DNA of 64,000 bases from CAMBRQ01 sp945870325. GTDB lineage: Bacteria; Bacillota; Clostridia; Lachnospirales; Lachnospiraceae. Location: contig NZ_JBNPMC010000009.1 of the NCBI RefSeq assembly GCF_050313795.1, positions 1 to 64,000 on the forward strand, in the 5' to 3' direction. Positions within the stretch are counted from its first letter, which is position 1. Each line of letters begins with the position of its first letter. A program made the translations under genes and the position numbers. Below the pieces are notes generated by a model. That model did no database searches. It saw nothing but the letters and a program-made list of their open reading frames with translations, and was not told the origin of the DNA. This document shows, one piece after another, positions 49,353-58,728 of this stretch.

Positions 49353-50627
49353 TTAATTGTTCAGCATTTCAATAAATGCACTGACTCTTGTACGAAGCTG
49401 CTGTGCATCGCTGTCTGTATAATCTGTCTCGATTCCAAGCACCGGAATTCCTGCTTCTTTCAGCGCACGCTCTACCAGGTATCCTTCAGTATCATACAGG
49501 TTACAGAACTTCAGATTCACATCGATAATACCGTCAACCTTGTACTCTTTTGCAAGGCGTAAGATGTCATCGATTCTTCCCTCATTCGGAGTGAAGCATG
49601 CACAGTTGATATTCATATATCTCTCTGCAAGAGCCGTAATCTGCTCCTCTACCGTTGTCTTGGTCTCATCTACCAGATTTTCAAAATAACGTGTTCCTGT
49701 ACACATCTCTTCACAGACAACCGCACCGCCGCTTGTCTCTACAATGTTATGTAACTTCCAGTTCGGAATTGCAAGCGGAGTTCCTGTCAGCATAATACGC
49801 TTGGTTCCAGCCGGCACTACGCTAACACCATCTTTGATGCGCTGCTCAAGTTCATCACACAGAGCATTGGTCATCTGTGTAAATCTTCCCGGATCGTCAT
49901 AGAATGCAATCTGAGAGATTAACAGAGCGTCACATCCGCTGATCGGAAGCGTGTCATTCTTACGTGTTTCATACAGTCTCTCTAACGCTTTTCTCTTTCC
50001 ATTGATCAGTTTGATACTCTCAGCAAGTTTCTCAGCAGTAACACTGTTGCCAGTGAATTCTTCTACTACATTCTTGAATTCCGCAATCTCTTCTGCCCAT
50101 GCTTTGATATCTTTTGCACGTTTCATCTGCGGAAGATCCATCACATGAACCGGAACATCCTCACCTAAAATCTCCCATGCCTTCTTCTTGCCGTCACAGG
50201 TTGTCTCTCCAACGTACATATCTGCAATTCTGAAGAATGGACAGGTACGATCCAGTCTCGCGCCTACGGAAGCCTTAATCAATGGACAGGTATTCTTCGG
50301 AAGCACTTTCTCGCCACCTGGCACCCAGAACTGGGAGCCGCCGCACAGACCTGTCGCAATTGCATCTGCTGCAAATACGATCTCATCAGGTACATATACG
50401 CAGAAAGTTCCGAATACCTTGCCGCCTTTTTTCTGATGCTCAATCAGTTCTGCCGGACGGATTCCATGGATATCTGCTACAACCATATTGTAGTAGTCCA
50501 TGCCCTCCGGACGATTTTCCTGAGACAGATAGACATCCCCAAATGCCTGTGGCAGAACGGCACATAATTGATCGTGCATCTCCACATCCATCCCCAAATC
50601 TTCCCACATTTTACGATAATCAGCCAT
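49353..50627 (-). CDS. Double-cubane-cluster protein (2-hydroxyacyl-CoA dehydratase family)
   Basis: A 424-residue single-subunit member of the BcrC/BadD/HgdB family, like double-cubane-cluster proteins (YjiM/DCCP). Cysteines in conserved surroundings are FCVYVP, TGLCGGSQFW, TCPLIKAS, RTCPFFRIAD, VCEEMCTG, NCACFTPNEGR and LKFCNLYD. Its partner activase is two genes downstream. Such proteins reduce small molecules at very low potential; the physiological substrate is unknown. Confidence 0.88.
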   Translation of the reverse strand: MADYRKMWEDLGMDVEMHDQLCAVLPQAFGDVYLSQENRPEGMDYYNMVVADIHGIRPAELIEHQKKGGKVFGTFCVYVPDEIVFAADAIATGLCGGSQFWVPGGEKVLPKNTCPLIKASVGARLDRTCPFFRIADMYVGETTCDGKKKAWEILGEDVPVHVMDLPQMKRAKDIKAWAEEIAEFKNVVEEFTGNSVTAEKLAESIKLINGKRKALERLYETRKNDTLPISGCDALLISQIAFYDDPGRFTQMTNALCDELEQRIKDGVSVVPAGTKRIMLTGTPLAIPNWKLHNIVETSGGAVVCEEMCTGTRYFENLVDETKTTVEEQITALAERYMNINCACFTPNEGRIDDILRLAKEYKVDGIIDVNLKFCNLYDTEGYLVERALKEAGIPVLGIETDYTDSDAQQLRTRVSAFIEMLNN

Positions 50628-50757
50628 AATATTTTCCTCCTTAGTATCATTTATCGTACTGATATTTTACTAAGTTTACCGTACCATGTTTGTAAAGCCT
50701 GGGCAATGGAAAAACCCATTGATTTTTATTATATTAAAATCGAATTATTTATGCTAT

Positions 50758-51912
50758 CTATACTGATAATAATTCTCGGAATCCTTCCACACACCGGTCG
50801 ATTTCCTCCATCGTGTTGGCAGCGCTGAACGCAAAACGTACCGTTCCCTGCGGATATGTTCCCAGCGTCTGATGCGCCAGCGGAGCACAATGAAGCCCTA
50901 CTCTTGTCATGATTCCATACTCTTGTTCCAGTTCAAAAGCCATCATCGCATTGTCTGCATTTACAAAATCCAACGACACCACAGCCACACGATCTCCGAC
51001 TTCTGTTTTTCCGGCGATACGGATACCAGGGAATTCCTTCACACGTTCCAGGAAGTAGCGGGTCAGTTCCATCTTCTTTGCATGGATCTTAGCAAGCCCA
51101 ATCTCCTCTATATAAGAAAGGGCAGCATGTAATCCAATAATCCCCGGCAAATTCATCGTTCCGCTCTCATATTTATCCGGAAGGTCAAGAGGCATATCCA
51201 GAGAATCCGACTGGCTTCCCGTGCCTCCGGCAATATAAGGCTTCATCTGGCTGTTCAACTCCTCCGATATGAGAAATCCGCCAATCCCCTGAGGTCCAAG
51301 CAATCCTTTATGCCCGGTAAATGCCAGAAAGTCAATTCCATCATCCTGCATATTCACCTCAATCGTTCCGGCACTCTGCGCCGTGTCCACCACGAAGAAG
51401 ATATGATGCCCGCGGCAGATCTCTCCAATCTCTCTAATCGGGAGAACCGTGCCACAGACGTTGGAGGCATGGAGCATGATGACCGCTTTCGTATTTTTCC
51501 TGATTGCCTTTTCTACATCTTCCGGATATACGGTTCCATCCTTCTGAGTTCTTACCACATCATAAGTCACACCACAGGCTTCCATCTGTCTGAGCGGACG
51601 CATCACCGCATTGTGCTCCAAACCTGATACAAGCACATGATCGCCAAATTGTAAGAATCCTTTTATAAAATAGTTCAGTGAATATGTAATTCCAGGTGTA
51701 AAGATCACGCATCTGGAATCTGCCGCATGGAAGAGTCTTGCAAGCTGCTCTCTGGTATCCAGCACGATTCCCTCCACTTCATATGCGCCTTCATAATTCC
51801 CCCGGTTAATATTAAAAGCACCATTGGTCAGAAGGTCCGACATCGCTCCGGCTACTCGCGGCGCTTTCGGCCAAGAGGTACTTCCGTTATCAAAATAAAT
51901 CTTATTCTCCAT
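50758..51912 (-). CDS. Cysteine desulfurase-like aminotransferase (class V)
   Basis: A 384-residue PLP enzyme of the SufS/CsdB type. It starts MENKIYFDNGSTSWPKAP, has the PLP-lysine segment FTGHKGLLGPQG, and the presumed persulfide Cys is in VGLHCAPLAHQTLGTYPQGTVRFAFS near the C-terminus. It overlaps truA by 11 bases. The double-cubane cluster follows 131 bases on, suggesting it supplies sulfur or selenium for those proteins. Confidence 0.85.
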   Translation of the reverse strand: MENKIYFDNGSTSWPKAPRVAGAMSDLLTNGAFNINRGNYEGAYEVEGIVLDTREQLARLFHAADSRCVIFTPGITYSLNYFIKGFLQFGDHVLVSGLEHNAVMRPLRQMEACGVTYDVVRTQKDGTVYPEDVEKAIRKNTKAVIMLHASNVCGTVLPIREIGEICRGHHIFFVVDTAQSAGTIEVNMQDDGIDFLAFTGHKGLLGPQGIGGFLISEELNSQMKPYIAGGTGSQSDSLDMPLDLPDKYESGTMNLPGIIGLHAALSYIEEIGLAKIHAKKMELTRYFLERVKEFPGIRIAGKTEVGDRVAVVSLDFVNADNAMMAFELEQEYGIMTRVGLHCAPLAHQTLGTYPQGTVRFAFSAANTMEEIDRCVEGFRELLSV

Positions 51913-52645
51913 AATGAATCTCCACCAATACCAATCCATTCGGCGGTGCTGTCACGCCCGCCTCCGTCCGTTCCTTTGCATCTAATATCTCTTTCACCCG
52001 CTCGGGAGTGTAAAAGCCTCGTCCCACGCGAATCAACGTTCCCGCGATGATCCGCACCATATTGTAGAGAAAGCCATTTCCCGTAATGCGGATCGTAATA
52101 TCCGCCCCCTTCTGGTCAATCTGTATCTCATGTACCGTGCGCACCGTATCCTCCACGTTCGTACGCACATTGCAGAAACTGGCAAAATCATGTTCTCCCA
52201 CAAGACAGGCCGCCCCCTGGCGCATCTTCTCTACATCCATGGGGAAAGAGACGAATGTACTGTACTTCCGTTTCAAGGGATTCGGAACCGAGGCATTATA
52301 GATATGGTATTCATAGGTCTTAATTACCTCATCCTGATAACGCGGATGCCAGGTCGCCGGCACTTCCTCAGACTTCACAATCACAATATCCTCCGGAAGT
52401 TTCTGATTCAGGGCATAAGCCATCCGCTCCGGCGGAATCTGCGACTCTGTGTCGAATACCGCTACATTCCCCAGAGCATGGACTCCGGAATCCGTACGGC
52501 TTGCGCCGATGACGCGGATATCCTCGCATGTCAACTTGTTTAGCGCCTTGTTAAGAACCTCTTCAATTGTAATTCCGTTGGGCTGAATCTGCCAGCCACA
52601 GTAATTCGTGCCATCATAGGCAACGACAATTTTCACTCTTTTCAT
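51902..52645 (-). CDS. truA: tRNA pseudouridine(38-40) synthase
   Basis: A 247-residue TruA starting MKRVKIVVAYDGTNYCGWQ with the catalytic Asp in GASRTDSGVHALGN. It modifies the anticodon arm. It is downstream of ecfA1-ecfA2-ecfT as in most Firmicutes; a repeat lies in the 96 bases between ecfT and truA and ends at the AAGAGG ribosome site. Confidence 0.96.
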   Translation of the reverse strand: MKRVKIVVAYDGTNYCGWQIQPNGITIEEVLNKALNKLTCEDIRVIGASRTDSGVHALGNVAVFDTESQIPPERMAYALNQKLPEDIVIVKSEEVPATWHPRYQDEVIKTYEYHIYNASVPNPLKRKYSTFVSFPMDVEKMRQGAACLVGEHDFASFCNVRTNVEDTVRTVHEIQIDQKGADITIRITGNGFLYNMVRIIAGTLIRVGRGFYTPERVKEILDAKERTEAGVTAPPNGLVLVEIHYGE

Positions 52646-52655
52646 ACAATACCTC

Positions 52656-52736
52656 TTGGGGACAGGGGAAATTCAAAAAGGGACAGGGCTATTTCAATTG
52701 GGGACGGGGAAATTGAAAAAACCCCCGTCCCCAAAT
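52656..52736 (+). repeat. 80-bp dispersed repeat, copy A
   Basis: The sequence starts TTGGGGACAGGGG, contains GGGACAGGG in the middle, and ends in the hairpin GGGGACGGG...CCCCGTCCCC (GGGGACGGGGAAATTG then AAAAAACCCCCGTCCCC). The reverse complement of 61728-61809 is nearly identical. It occupies the ecfT-truA gap. Four G-runs could also form a G-quadruplex. Confidence 0.8.
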
Positions 52737-52741
52737 ACAAT

Positions 52742-53566
52742 TTAGAATACCCAGATATGCAGCGGCACGTATTTTCCAATAACCACCACCGCAATTACAT
52801 ATACAATTACAACAATATAAGCCATATGATCTCGTTTCTGGTAATGGAGCGGCTTCATCTTCGTCCTGCCCTCTCCTCCCCGGTAGCATCTTGCCTCCAT
52901 CGCCATCGCCAGGTCATTGGCACGTCGGAAGGCTGATACGAACAAAGGCACAAGAATCGGAATCATGCTCTTGGCTTTCTGTATCATATTCCCGCTTTCT
53001 AAGTCTGCGCCGCGGGCAATCTGTGCTTTCATGATCTTATCTGTCTCTTCCAGAAGAATCGGGATAAAACGCAGTGCAATGGACATAATCATTGCAATCT
53101 CATGTACCGGCACATGAATCTTATTCAATGGACCCAGCAATTCTTCAATTCCATCCGTCAGTTCATTCGGCGTTGTGGTAAATGTCATCAGCGATGAACC
53201 GATAATCAGATAGATCAGCCTAATCGCCATGTACACCGCCGTTACCAGCCCGCCTTCTGTGATCGTGAATATCCATGCATGGAACAGCACATCCCCATCC
53301 CTTGTTAGGAACAGATTAAACAGCACCGTAATCATCAACAGCATGATGATCGGCTTCAATCCCCGCACAATATAAGCAAACGGCACTTTCGACATCCTGA
53401 TAATTGCCATCAGGAATACAGTCGCCACCAGATATCCCGATATGCTTTTGAACAAAAATAAAGACACCAGATACAAAAGCGTAGACACCAGTTTCGTTCT
53501 GGGATCCAGCCTGTGCAGTATGCTTTTTGCAGGATAATATTGTCCTATAGTTATATCTCGAATCAT
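52742..53566 (-). CDS. ecfT: ECF transporter transmembrane component EcfT
   Basis: A 274-residue T-component with about five membrane helices and the two coupling-helix motifs: AQIARGADLES and MAMEARCYRGGEGRTKM. It links the ATPases EcfA1/A2 to substrate-binding S proteins that import vitamins and metals. It overlaps ecfA2 by 4 bases. No S component is encoded here, so it serves unlinked S proteins. Confidence 0.95.
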   Translation of the reverse strand: MIRDITIGQYYPAKSILHRLDPRTKLVSTLLYLVSLFLFKSISGYLVATVFLMAIIRMSKVPFAYIVRGLKPIIMLLMITVLFNLFLTRDGDVLFHAWIFTITEGGLVTAVYMAIRLIYLIIGSSLMTFTTTPNELTDGIEELLGPLNKIHVPVHEIAMIMSIALRFIPILLEETDKIMKAQIARGADLESGNMIQKAKSMIPILVPLFVSAFRRANDLAMAMEARCYRGGEGRTKMKPLHYQKRDHMAYIVVIVYVIAVVVIGKYVPLHIWVF

Positions 53567-54417
53567 TCTTTCTTCTCCAGTACCCGCATGATCTCATCTG
53601 CCGCCTCTTCCACCGTGGTCACACCAGTCTTCGCCGGCATCCCTCTCTTGGCAAGATCATGCATAATATAAGTAACCTGCGGAGCCGCAAGCCCCACCTT
53701 CTCCAGTTCCTGATAATGTTCAAATACTTTCTTCGGCGCATCATTATACATTACCGTTCCTTTATTCATAACAATAATGCGGTCCGCATATCTTGCAATA
53801 TCCTCCATGCTATGAGACACCAGGATGACCGTCATGTCACTTTGCCTGTGAAGATACGCAATCTGATCCAGGATATCATCCCTTCCTTTCGGGTCAAGCC
53901 CCGCCGTCGGCTCGTCCAGCACCAACACCTTAGGTCGCATCGCCAGCACGCCGGCAATTGCCACTCGCCGCTTCTGTCCGCCGGACAGTTCGAACGGTGA
54001 TGACTGATAATATTTCTCCTTAAGCCCTACTAACTGCAATGCCTCCAGCGCCCGCTGCTTACACTCTTCGGGACTAAGCCCCTGATTCTTCGGTCCAAAA
54101 CACACATCCGTCATCACATCAATCTCGAACAACTGATGCTCCGGATACTGGAATACCAGACCAACCTGATTCCTCAGTTCCCGCATATGATATCCTTCTT
54201 CGTAAATATTCTCACCATTATAGTACAACGCGCCACTGGTCGCTTTAATCAGACCGTTCAAATGCTGGATCAGCGTTGATTTGCCAGACCCTGTATGTCC
54301 GATAATTCCCACAAACTCACCATGCGGAATCTCCAGGCAGATATCCTTAAGCGCCTTCTTCTCATATGCAGTCCCCTGGCTATATACATAATTCAGATGT
54401 TCTAATTTAATTGACAT
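53563..54417 (-). CDS. ecfA2: ECF transporter ATPase EcfA2
   Basis: A 284-residue ABC ATPase: Walker A GHTGSGKST (about 39-47), signature LSGGQKRRVAIAG, Walker B VLVLDEPTAGLDP and the switch His in VSHSMED. The C-terminal region carries the dimerisation segment common in EcfA. It overlaps ecfA1 by 16 bases, with which it forms the heterodimer. Confidence 0.95.
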   Translation of the reverse strand: MSIKLEHLNYVYSQGTAYEKKALKDICLEIPHGEFVGIIGHTGSGKSTLIQHLNGLIKATSGALYYNGENIYEEGYHMRELRNQVGLVFQYPEHQLFEIDVMTDVCFGPKNQGLSPEECKQRALEALQLVGLKEKYYQSSPFELSGGQKRRVAIAGVLAMRPKVLVLDEPTAGLDPKGRDDILDQIAYLHRQSDMTVILVSHSMEDIARYADRIIVMNKGTVMYNDAPKKVFEHYQELEKVGLAAPQVTYIMHDLAKRGMPAKTGVTTVEEAADEIMRVLEKKE

Positions 54418-55253
54418 AGCACTTCCACCAACTCTTCTTTTCTTAAGATGCCATCCGGGATCTGAAGCCCTCTCTTCTTCAGTTCATGCGCCAGAATCGT
54501 CACCTGCGGCACATCCAGGCGGTAGTTCTTCAGTTCGTCCACCCTGGAAAATACTTCTCGCGGCGTCCCTTCCATCACTACACGTCCATGATCCATCACG
54601 TAGACTTTATCAGCATCTACAACTTCTTCCATATAATGAGTGATCAGAATCACAGTAACCTGCTTCTTCTCCCTTAACTTCTTCACCGTCTTCAGGACTT
54701 CTTTTCTTCCTACCGGATCTAACATCGCCGTAGGCTCATCCAGCACAATACACTTCGGTTCCATCGCCACAACTCCGGCAATCGCCACTCGCTGTTTCTG
54801 TCCGCCGGATAACTTATTCGGCGAATGATGGCGGTACTCAATCATTCCCACCGCCTTCAGGCTATCCTCCACACGCTGCCAGATCTCATCCGTTGGAACC
54901 CCCAGATTCTCAGGTCCGAATCCCACATCCTCTTCAACAACTGTTCCGATAATCTGATTGTCCGGATTCTGGAATACCATCCCCGCCGACTGGCGAACAT
55001 TCCATAATTCCTCCGGATCACTGGTGTTCCTGCCATTCACCCACATCGTTCCTTCTGTCGGGACCAGGATTGCATTGATGTGCTTGGCAAGCGTAGACTT
55101 TCCCGAACCATTATGACCAAGGATAGCAATGAACTGCCCCTCCTTAACGTCAATATCCACCTCATCAATCGCGCGGGACATTCCGATGACATTGCCCTCT
55201 TCATCCCTCTTCTCATATTCATATACCAGTTTTTCTGTCTGAACCATATCCAT
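54402..55253 (-). CDS. ecfA1: ECF transporter ATPase EcfA1
   Basis: About 283 residues: Walker A GHNGSGKST, signature LSGGQKQRVAIAG, Walker B CIVLDEPTAMLDP and ITHYMEE. The ATG at 55253 is 8 bases from GGAGG; the frame extends to a GTG at 55268. It is first in the ecfA1-ecfA2-ecfT unit. rplQ, which usually precedes it, is not here; this block is detached from the ribosomal operon. Confidence 0.95.
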   Translation of the reverse strand: MDMVQTEKLVYEYEKRDEEGNVIGMSRAIDEVDIDVKEGQFIAILGHNGSGKSTLAKHINAILVPTEGTMWVNGRNTSDPEELWNVRQSAGMVFQNPDNQIIGTVVEEDVGFGPENLGVPTDEIWQRVEDSLKAVGMIEYRHHSPNKLSGGQKQRVAIAGVVAMEPKCIVLDEPTAMLDPVGRKEVLKTVKKLREKKQVTVILITHYMEEVVDADKVYVMDHGRVVMEGTPREVFSRVDELKNYRLDVPQVTILAHELKKRGLQIPDGILRKEELVEVLCQLN

Positions 55254-55470
55254 GAGGTCTGCCTCCACCTAATCTTACGACACGCTTTCGCGCGTTTTTT
55301 ATTCATTTTCTTCTATCATCTCTCAACACTTACCTATTGTACGTTATCCCATTCTTTTTTGCAAGGTGCAGTTTTACTCATATAACACATGCCAATCTCA
55401 TTCCTGCTGCCGAAATCCACAGACCATCCTTACACCCACAGAATCTTACGCCGTCCGATCCCCCGGAGGA

Positions 55471-55508
55471 TTTTGTATCATAGGGAACGAAGTTTCCTAT
55501 GATACAAA
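55471..55508. repeat. 14-bp inverted repeat
   Basis: TTTTGTATCATAGG (55471-55484) and CCTATGATACAAAA (55495-55508 region) pair around an 11-base loop. It directly follows the ppiase terminator on the minus strand. It could act as a plus-strand terminator (TTTTGT on the minus side) or be a small repeat; nothing reads into it from the right except the cyclophilin gene. Confidence 0.5.
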
Positions 55509-55537
55509 AAATGTGCTGCCCTATAAGGCGCAGCACA
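55506..55537 (-). terminator. Terminator after the cyclophilin gene
   Basis: Minus-strand TGTGCTGC and GCAGCACA (55537-55530 with 55519-55512) form an 8-pair stem followed by TTTTTT. Confidence 0.85.
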
Positions 55538-55590
55538 TCAATGTCAGTAACATTCCGGCAATCATATTCTGATACATCTTCCAGACAGGA

Positions 55591-56109
55591 CTATGCTTTC
55601 TCCGGTTCCGGATAGTCCACTCCCTGCGTATCCACGGTAACCTTCTTCATCTTCTGCTCGTTCAGCGGTCTGTCACTATAATCTGTATCTGTCTCAGCAA
55701 TCTTATTGACCACATCCATACCCTCGATAATCTTACCAAATGCAGCATATGCTCCGTTCAGATGCGGTGAATTCTTATGCATGATGAAGAACTGTGATCC
55801 TGCAGAATCCGGATGCATGGCTCTTGCCATAGACAAAACACCTTCTGTGTGCGCCAGATCATTCGCGAAGCCATTCTGTGCGAATTCTCCCTTGATGTTA
55901 TATCCCGGACCGCCCATTCCCGTTCCGTTCGGACATCCGCCCTGAATCATAAATCCTCTGATGACACGGTGGAAGATCAGACCATCATAGTATCCATTCT
56001 TCACCAATGAGATAAAATTGTTAACCGTATTCGGCGCGATCTCCGGATACAGTTCTGCTTTCATAATGTCGCCATTCTCCATTTCAAATGTAACAATTGG
56101 ATTTGCCAT
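55591..56109 (-). CDS. Peptidyl-prolyl cis-trans isomerase, cyclophilin type
   Basis: A 172-residue cytoplasmic cyclophilin starting MANPIVTFEMENGDIMKAEL. It holds the active-site segments FHRVIRGFMIQGGCPNGTGMGGPG and GVLSMARAMHPDSAGSQFFI (RNA-like Arg, Phe, Gln residues conserved). No signal peptide. Single gene with its own terminator. Confidence 0.95.
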   Translation of the reverse strand: MANPIVTFEMENGDIMKAELYPEIAPNTVNNFISLVKNGYYDGLIFHRVIRGFMIQGGCPNGTGMGGPGYNIKGEFAQNGFANDLAHTEGVLSMARAMHPDSAGSQFFIMHKNSPHLNGAYAAFGKIIEGMDVVNKIAETDTDYSDRPLNEQKMKKVTVDTQGVDYPEPEKA

Positions 56110-56194
56110 AGTGATTTCCTCTTTTCTATACTCTTATTATTCAAAACTGTGCTTATTATTGTAACGGATATTCCCCAATTCGTAAAGTAGCTAT

Positions 56195-57844
56195 TTAGCC
56201 TTCTTCATCCTCAAAATAAAATCCGCCAAAATCATATTTATAGACACGATAGATACCGTTCTCCCCATCCGTCTTATAACTTGCAATCAATTTATGATCC
56301 TCGTCATACTCTCCGAAGATCCCCTGTGTTCCTGAACTGATCACTACATTGCCGCCAATCTCCTGTGCGCTTCCCGCATCTTCAGAATATGGCACTTCAA
56401 AAGAATCCACAAGGCTGAAAGTTCCCGCATTCTCATCTACAAGATATTTGTAATAATAGGAAATCGCTTCATCTTTCGCACTGATTCCTATATTGTTATT
56501 GAACATATACAGGTAATATTGTCCATCTTCCAGCGAATCGTCTTCTACATACGCAATACTATGCTGCCCTCCCTGACTGGTAAAATCTCCATCTTTGTTA
56601 AATACCAGGCTTTCGTATTCTGTATCTGCCCAGAATAACTTCTCCCCGATCATGTAGGAAATCACCGGAGCATCATAAATGTTGTCCACCTTTATAATAG
56701 AAGAGGTTTCTCCGGAACTTAAGAGCACCGATCCATTTCCAATCCATTGAATCGCATCGATATGCATCCAGTCCAACTCGCCTTTAGAATTCTTCTGGCA
56801 TTCTGATTTATAACTTGCAAATAGATCGCCCAGATCCAGTACTTCCGTTACTTCGCCTGAATTCACATCCAGTTTGAGCACCACATCCTCTACGCTGTCC
56901 TGCTCCGTATCCGTCGCCAGTATCAGCATATTGCCATTCTCATCAAACACATAGTCATGATGCAGCCGATATCTGCCAAGATCGTAGATAGCCGTAACTT
57001 GTCCGATCCGGTTCACCTGCACCATCTTCGTCTCCGAGATACTGTAATACATAGAATCCTTATCGAATATCAAGCGATGGCTCTGATATCCAAGCAACGG
57101 AATCTCCCCTCGCAACACGCCTTCATTATCATAATAATACATGAAATCCAGCGGCTCGCTGCCATCGCCCATTACAACATACAGCCCCGCTTCTAATTCT
57201 TCAGCGTCTCCTTCCATCGTCCGCTCCAGGTCCACTTCCTCCGAACCCATGACGCTTCCCATCTCCATCACGATCTGCTTCGTATCCGTAGACCCATCTT
57301 TCCTTGTAAGAAAGAATGTAATCTGGTTCTCCATCTCCGGCACCAGCCCGACTATCTGGAATTCATGCTCCGTCTGGTAGTGCTGCTCCTGATATACGTT
57401 CCTGCCAAAATCACGGATTGACGAATCCTTAACATGAACCGTATATGCAACATTAACTGCATCCTCCGTGTTAAAATACACATATAGCGACAGACTATTC
57501 GTCCCGAACGGGTTACGCTCAATCAGCATATTATTAAATGTATATTCCGAAGAAGCCTTCTTCTTTTCCAATTCCTCTCTGATCTTCTCCTGTTCCTGGA
57601 CATCATAGACTTCCTGAATCTGTTCCAGAGTCTCCTTCTGCTTCTTCGTCAATTCACTTGTCTTACGATCCGCTTCCACCTTACGATCCGACTGTACATC
57701 TGCCTTCTTGGAAGTTTCGACTGCTGCCTGTTTCTTTGTCTGACTCCCTTCCGCTTCGGCAGTCTTCCCCATACTGACAGTACCGAATACAGCAACTGCA
57801 ACCGTCAGTACGATGCATCCTTGTATCATCTGTTTCCTATTCAA
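56195..57844 (-). CDS. Secreted arylsulfotransferase (ASST)-like protein
   Basis: A 549-residue exported protein. Signal-like helix at about 8-25 (GCIVLTVAVAVFGTVS), then a Lys/Glu coiled coil (30-95), a beta domain (about 100-200, ASST N-domain-like), then a beta-propeller with family marks HHDYVFDENGNMLILATD, DWMHIDAIQWIGNGSVLLSS and GGQHSIAYV, where the His residues could form the catalytic site. ASSTs move sulfate between phenols. No cysteine pair or DsbA-like partner is adjacent. Activity uncertain. Confidence 0.75.
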   Translation of the reverse strand: MNRKQMIQGCIVLTVAVAVFGTVSMGKTAEAEGSQTKKQAAVETSKKADVQSDRKVEADRKTSELTKKQKETLEQIQEVYDVQEQEKIREELEKKKASSEYTFNNMLIERNPFGTNSLSLYVYFNTEDAVNVAYTVHVKDSSIRDFGRNVYQEQHYQTEHEFQIVGLVPEMENQITFFLTRKDGSTDTKQIVMEMGSVMGSEEVDLERTMEGDAEELEAGLYVVMGDGSEPLDFMYYYDNEGVLRGEIPLLGYQSHRLIFDKDSMYYSISETKMVQVNRIGQVTAIYDLGRYRLHHDYVFDENGNMLILATDTEQDSVEDVVLKLDVNSGEVTEVLDLGDLFASYKSECQKNSKGELDWMHIDAIQWIGNGSVLLSSGETSSIIKVDNIYDAPVISYMIGEKLFWADTEYESLVFNKDGDFTSQGGQHSIAYVEDDSLEDGQYYLYMFNNNIGISAKDEAISYYYKYLVDENAGTFSLVDSFEVPYSEDAGSAQEIGGNVVISSGTQGIFGEYDEDHKLIASYKTDGENGIYRVYKYDFGGFYFEDEEG

Positions 57845-57924
57845 TCCACAAACCTGCCTTCTACAAATATTTCCTTCTTTTTTACTATTTTAACAGGAAA
57901 ATGTGTCCATTGCATGAAATTCTT

Positions 57925-58539
57925 TTAATTTAATGAATATATTATCATGCCTCCTTTTTCTTCATAGCCCGTATCCCATAATTCTTTTAGAGGCAATGCC
58001 GACTTCTCCCCATAGGTCGCCACGATAATCTTCATTCCTTCTTTCGTCTCTTCATATCCCACTACCAAAAACCAATGCCATATAAAATCCTTATACGCCT
58101 CTTCATTCTTATGCTTCAGCATCAGATACGGTACCGGCATCCCTGCGTCAATCTGACTTTTTATCATGCAGGCGCTTTCTTCATATGAACGCGAACCCAC
58201 GAAGCCTTTTATTTTAAGAGGTATACCTTTTCCTGCATTAACATCCTCCATGTATTTTCGAAGTCCTTCCATATACCACTCCAGTTTCTTAACTCCGCCT
58301 ACTCTTGGGCGTATATAAGGCTTCATAATCTGACTGAATTTCTTATAATCATCTTTATTCAGATTACAGATATCATAGGGATACAGTTTCTCCATTCCCA
58401 TATATTTTGCAAAATAGATACAACTGTCACATGCCGTCGCAGCGCCACATCCTCCGATATACATAACAACATTCGTAAACCACTCCTGATTGCCTCCAAA
58501 TGCATCATCTATTGTAAAATAATCCAAGATTTTCTCCAT
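57925..58539 (-). CDS. C39-like (papain-fold) peptidase domain protein
   Basis: A 204-residue protein with papain-like signatures: GGCGAATACDS with Cys31 at the head of a helix and FIWHWFLVVGYEE with His155. It has no signal peptide or membrane helix. Homologous proteins are intracellular with unknown targets. It reads in the same direction as the ASST gene, 81 bases upstream. Function is inferred from fold marks only. Confidence 0.6.
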   Translation of the reverse strand: MEKILDYFTIDDAFGGNQEWFTNVVMYIGGCGAATACDSCIYFAKYMGMEKLYPYDICNLNKDDYKKFSQIMKPYIRPRVGGVKKLEWYMEGLRKYMEDVNAGKGIPLKIKGFVGSRSYEESACMIKSQIDAGMPVPYLMLKHKNEEAYKDFIWHWFLVVGYEETKEGMKIIVATYGEKSALPLKELWDTGYEEKGGMIIYSLN

Positions 58540-58647
58540 GTCTTTACCCGCTCCTTTTTTTCCAGTTCTCTCTTCTTATAATTACGGGGTGCTTGAATGA
58601 GTATACATTATTTTCACAAAACTGGCAAATCATTCTAGTTATTTTGC

Positions 58648-58692
58648 AAAAACGACAAAAGCATCCTGGTAATTAGCCGGGATGCTTTTGCC
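58648..58692 (-). terminator. proC terminator
   Basis: GACAAAAGCATCCTGG (58654-58669) pairs with CCGGGATGCTTTTGCC (58677-58692), about 15 pairs, followed on the minus strand by GTTTTTGC. It ends proC 37 bases after the stop. Confidence 0.85.
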
Positions 58693-58728
58693 GTTCGAGG
58701 TACTTAATATAAACAAACCTATTACTGA

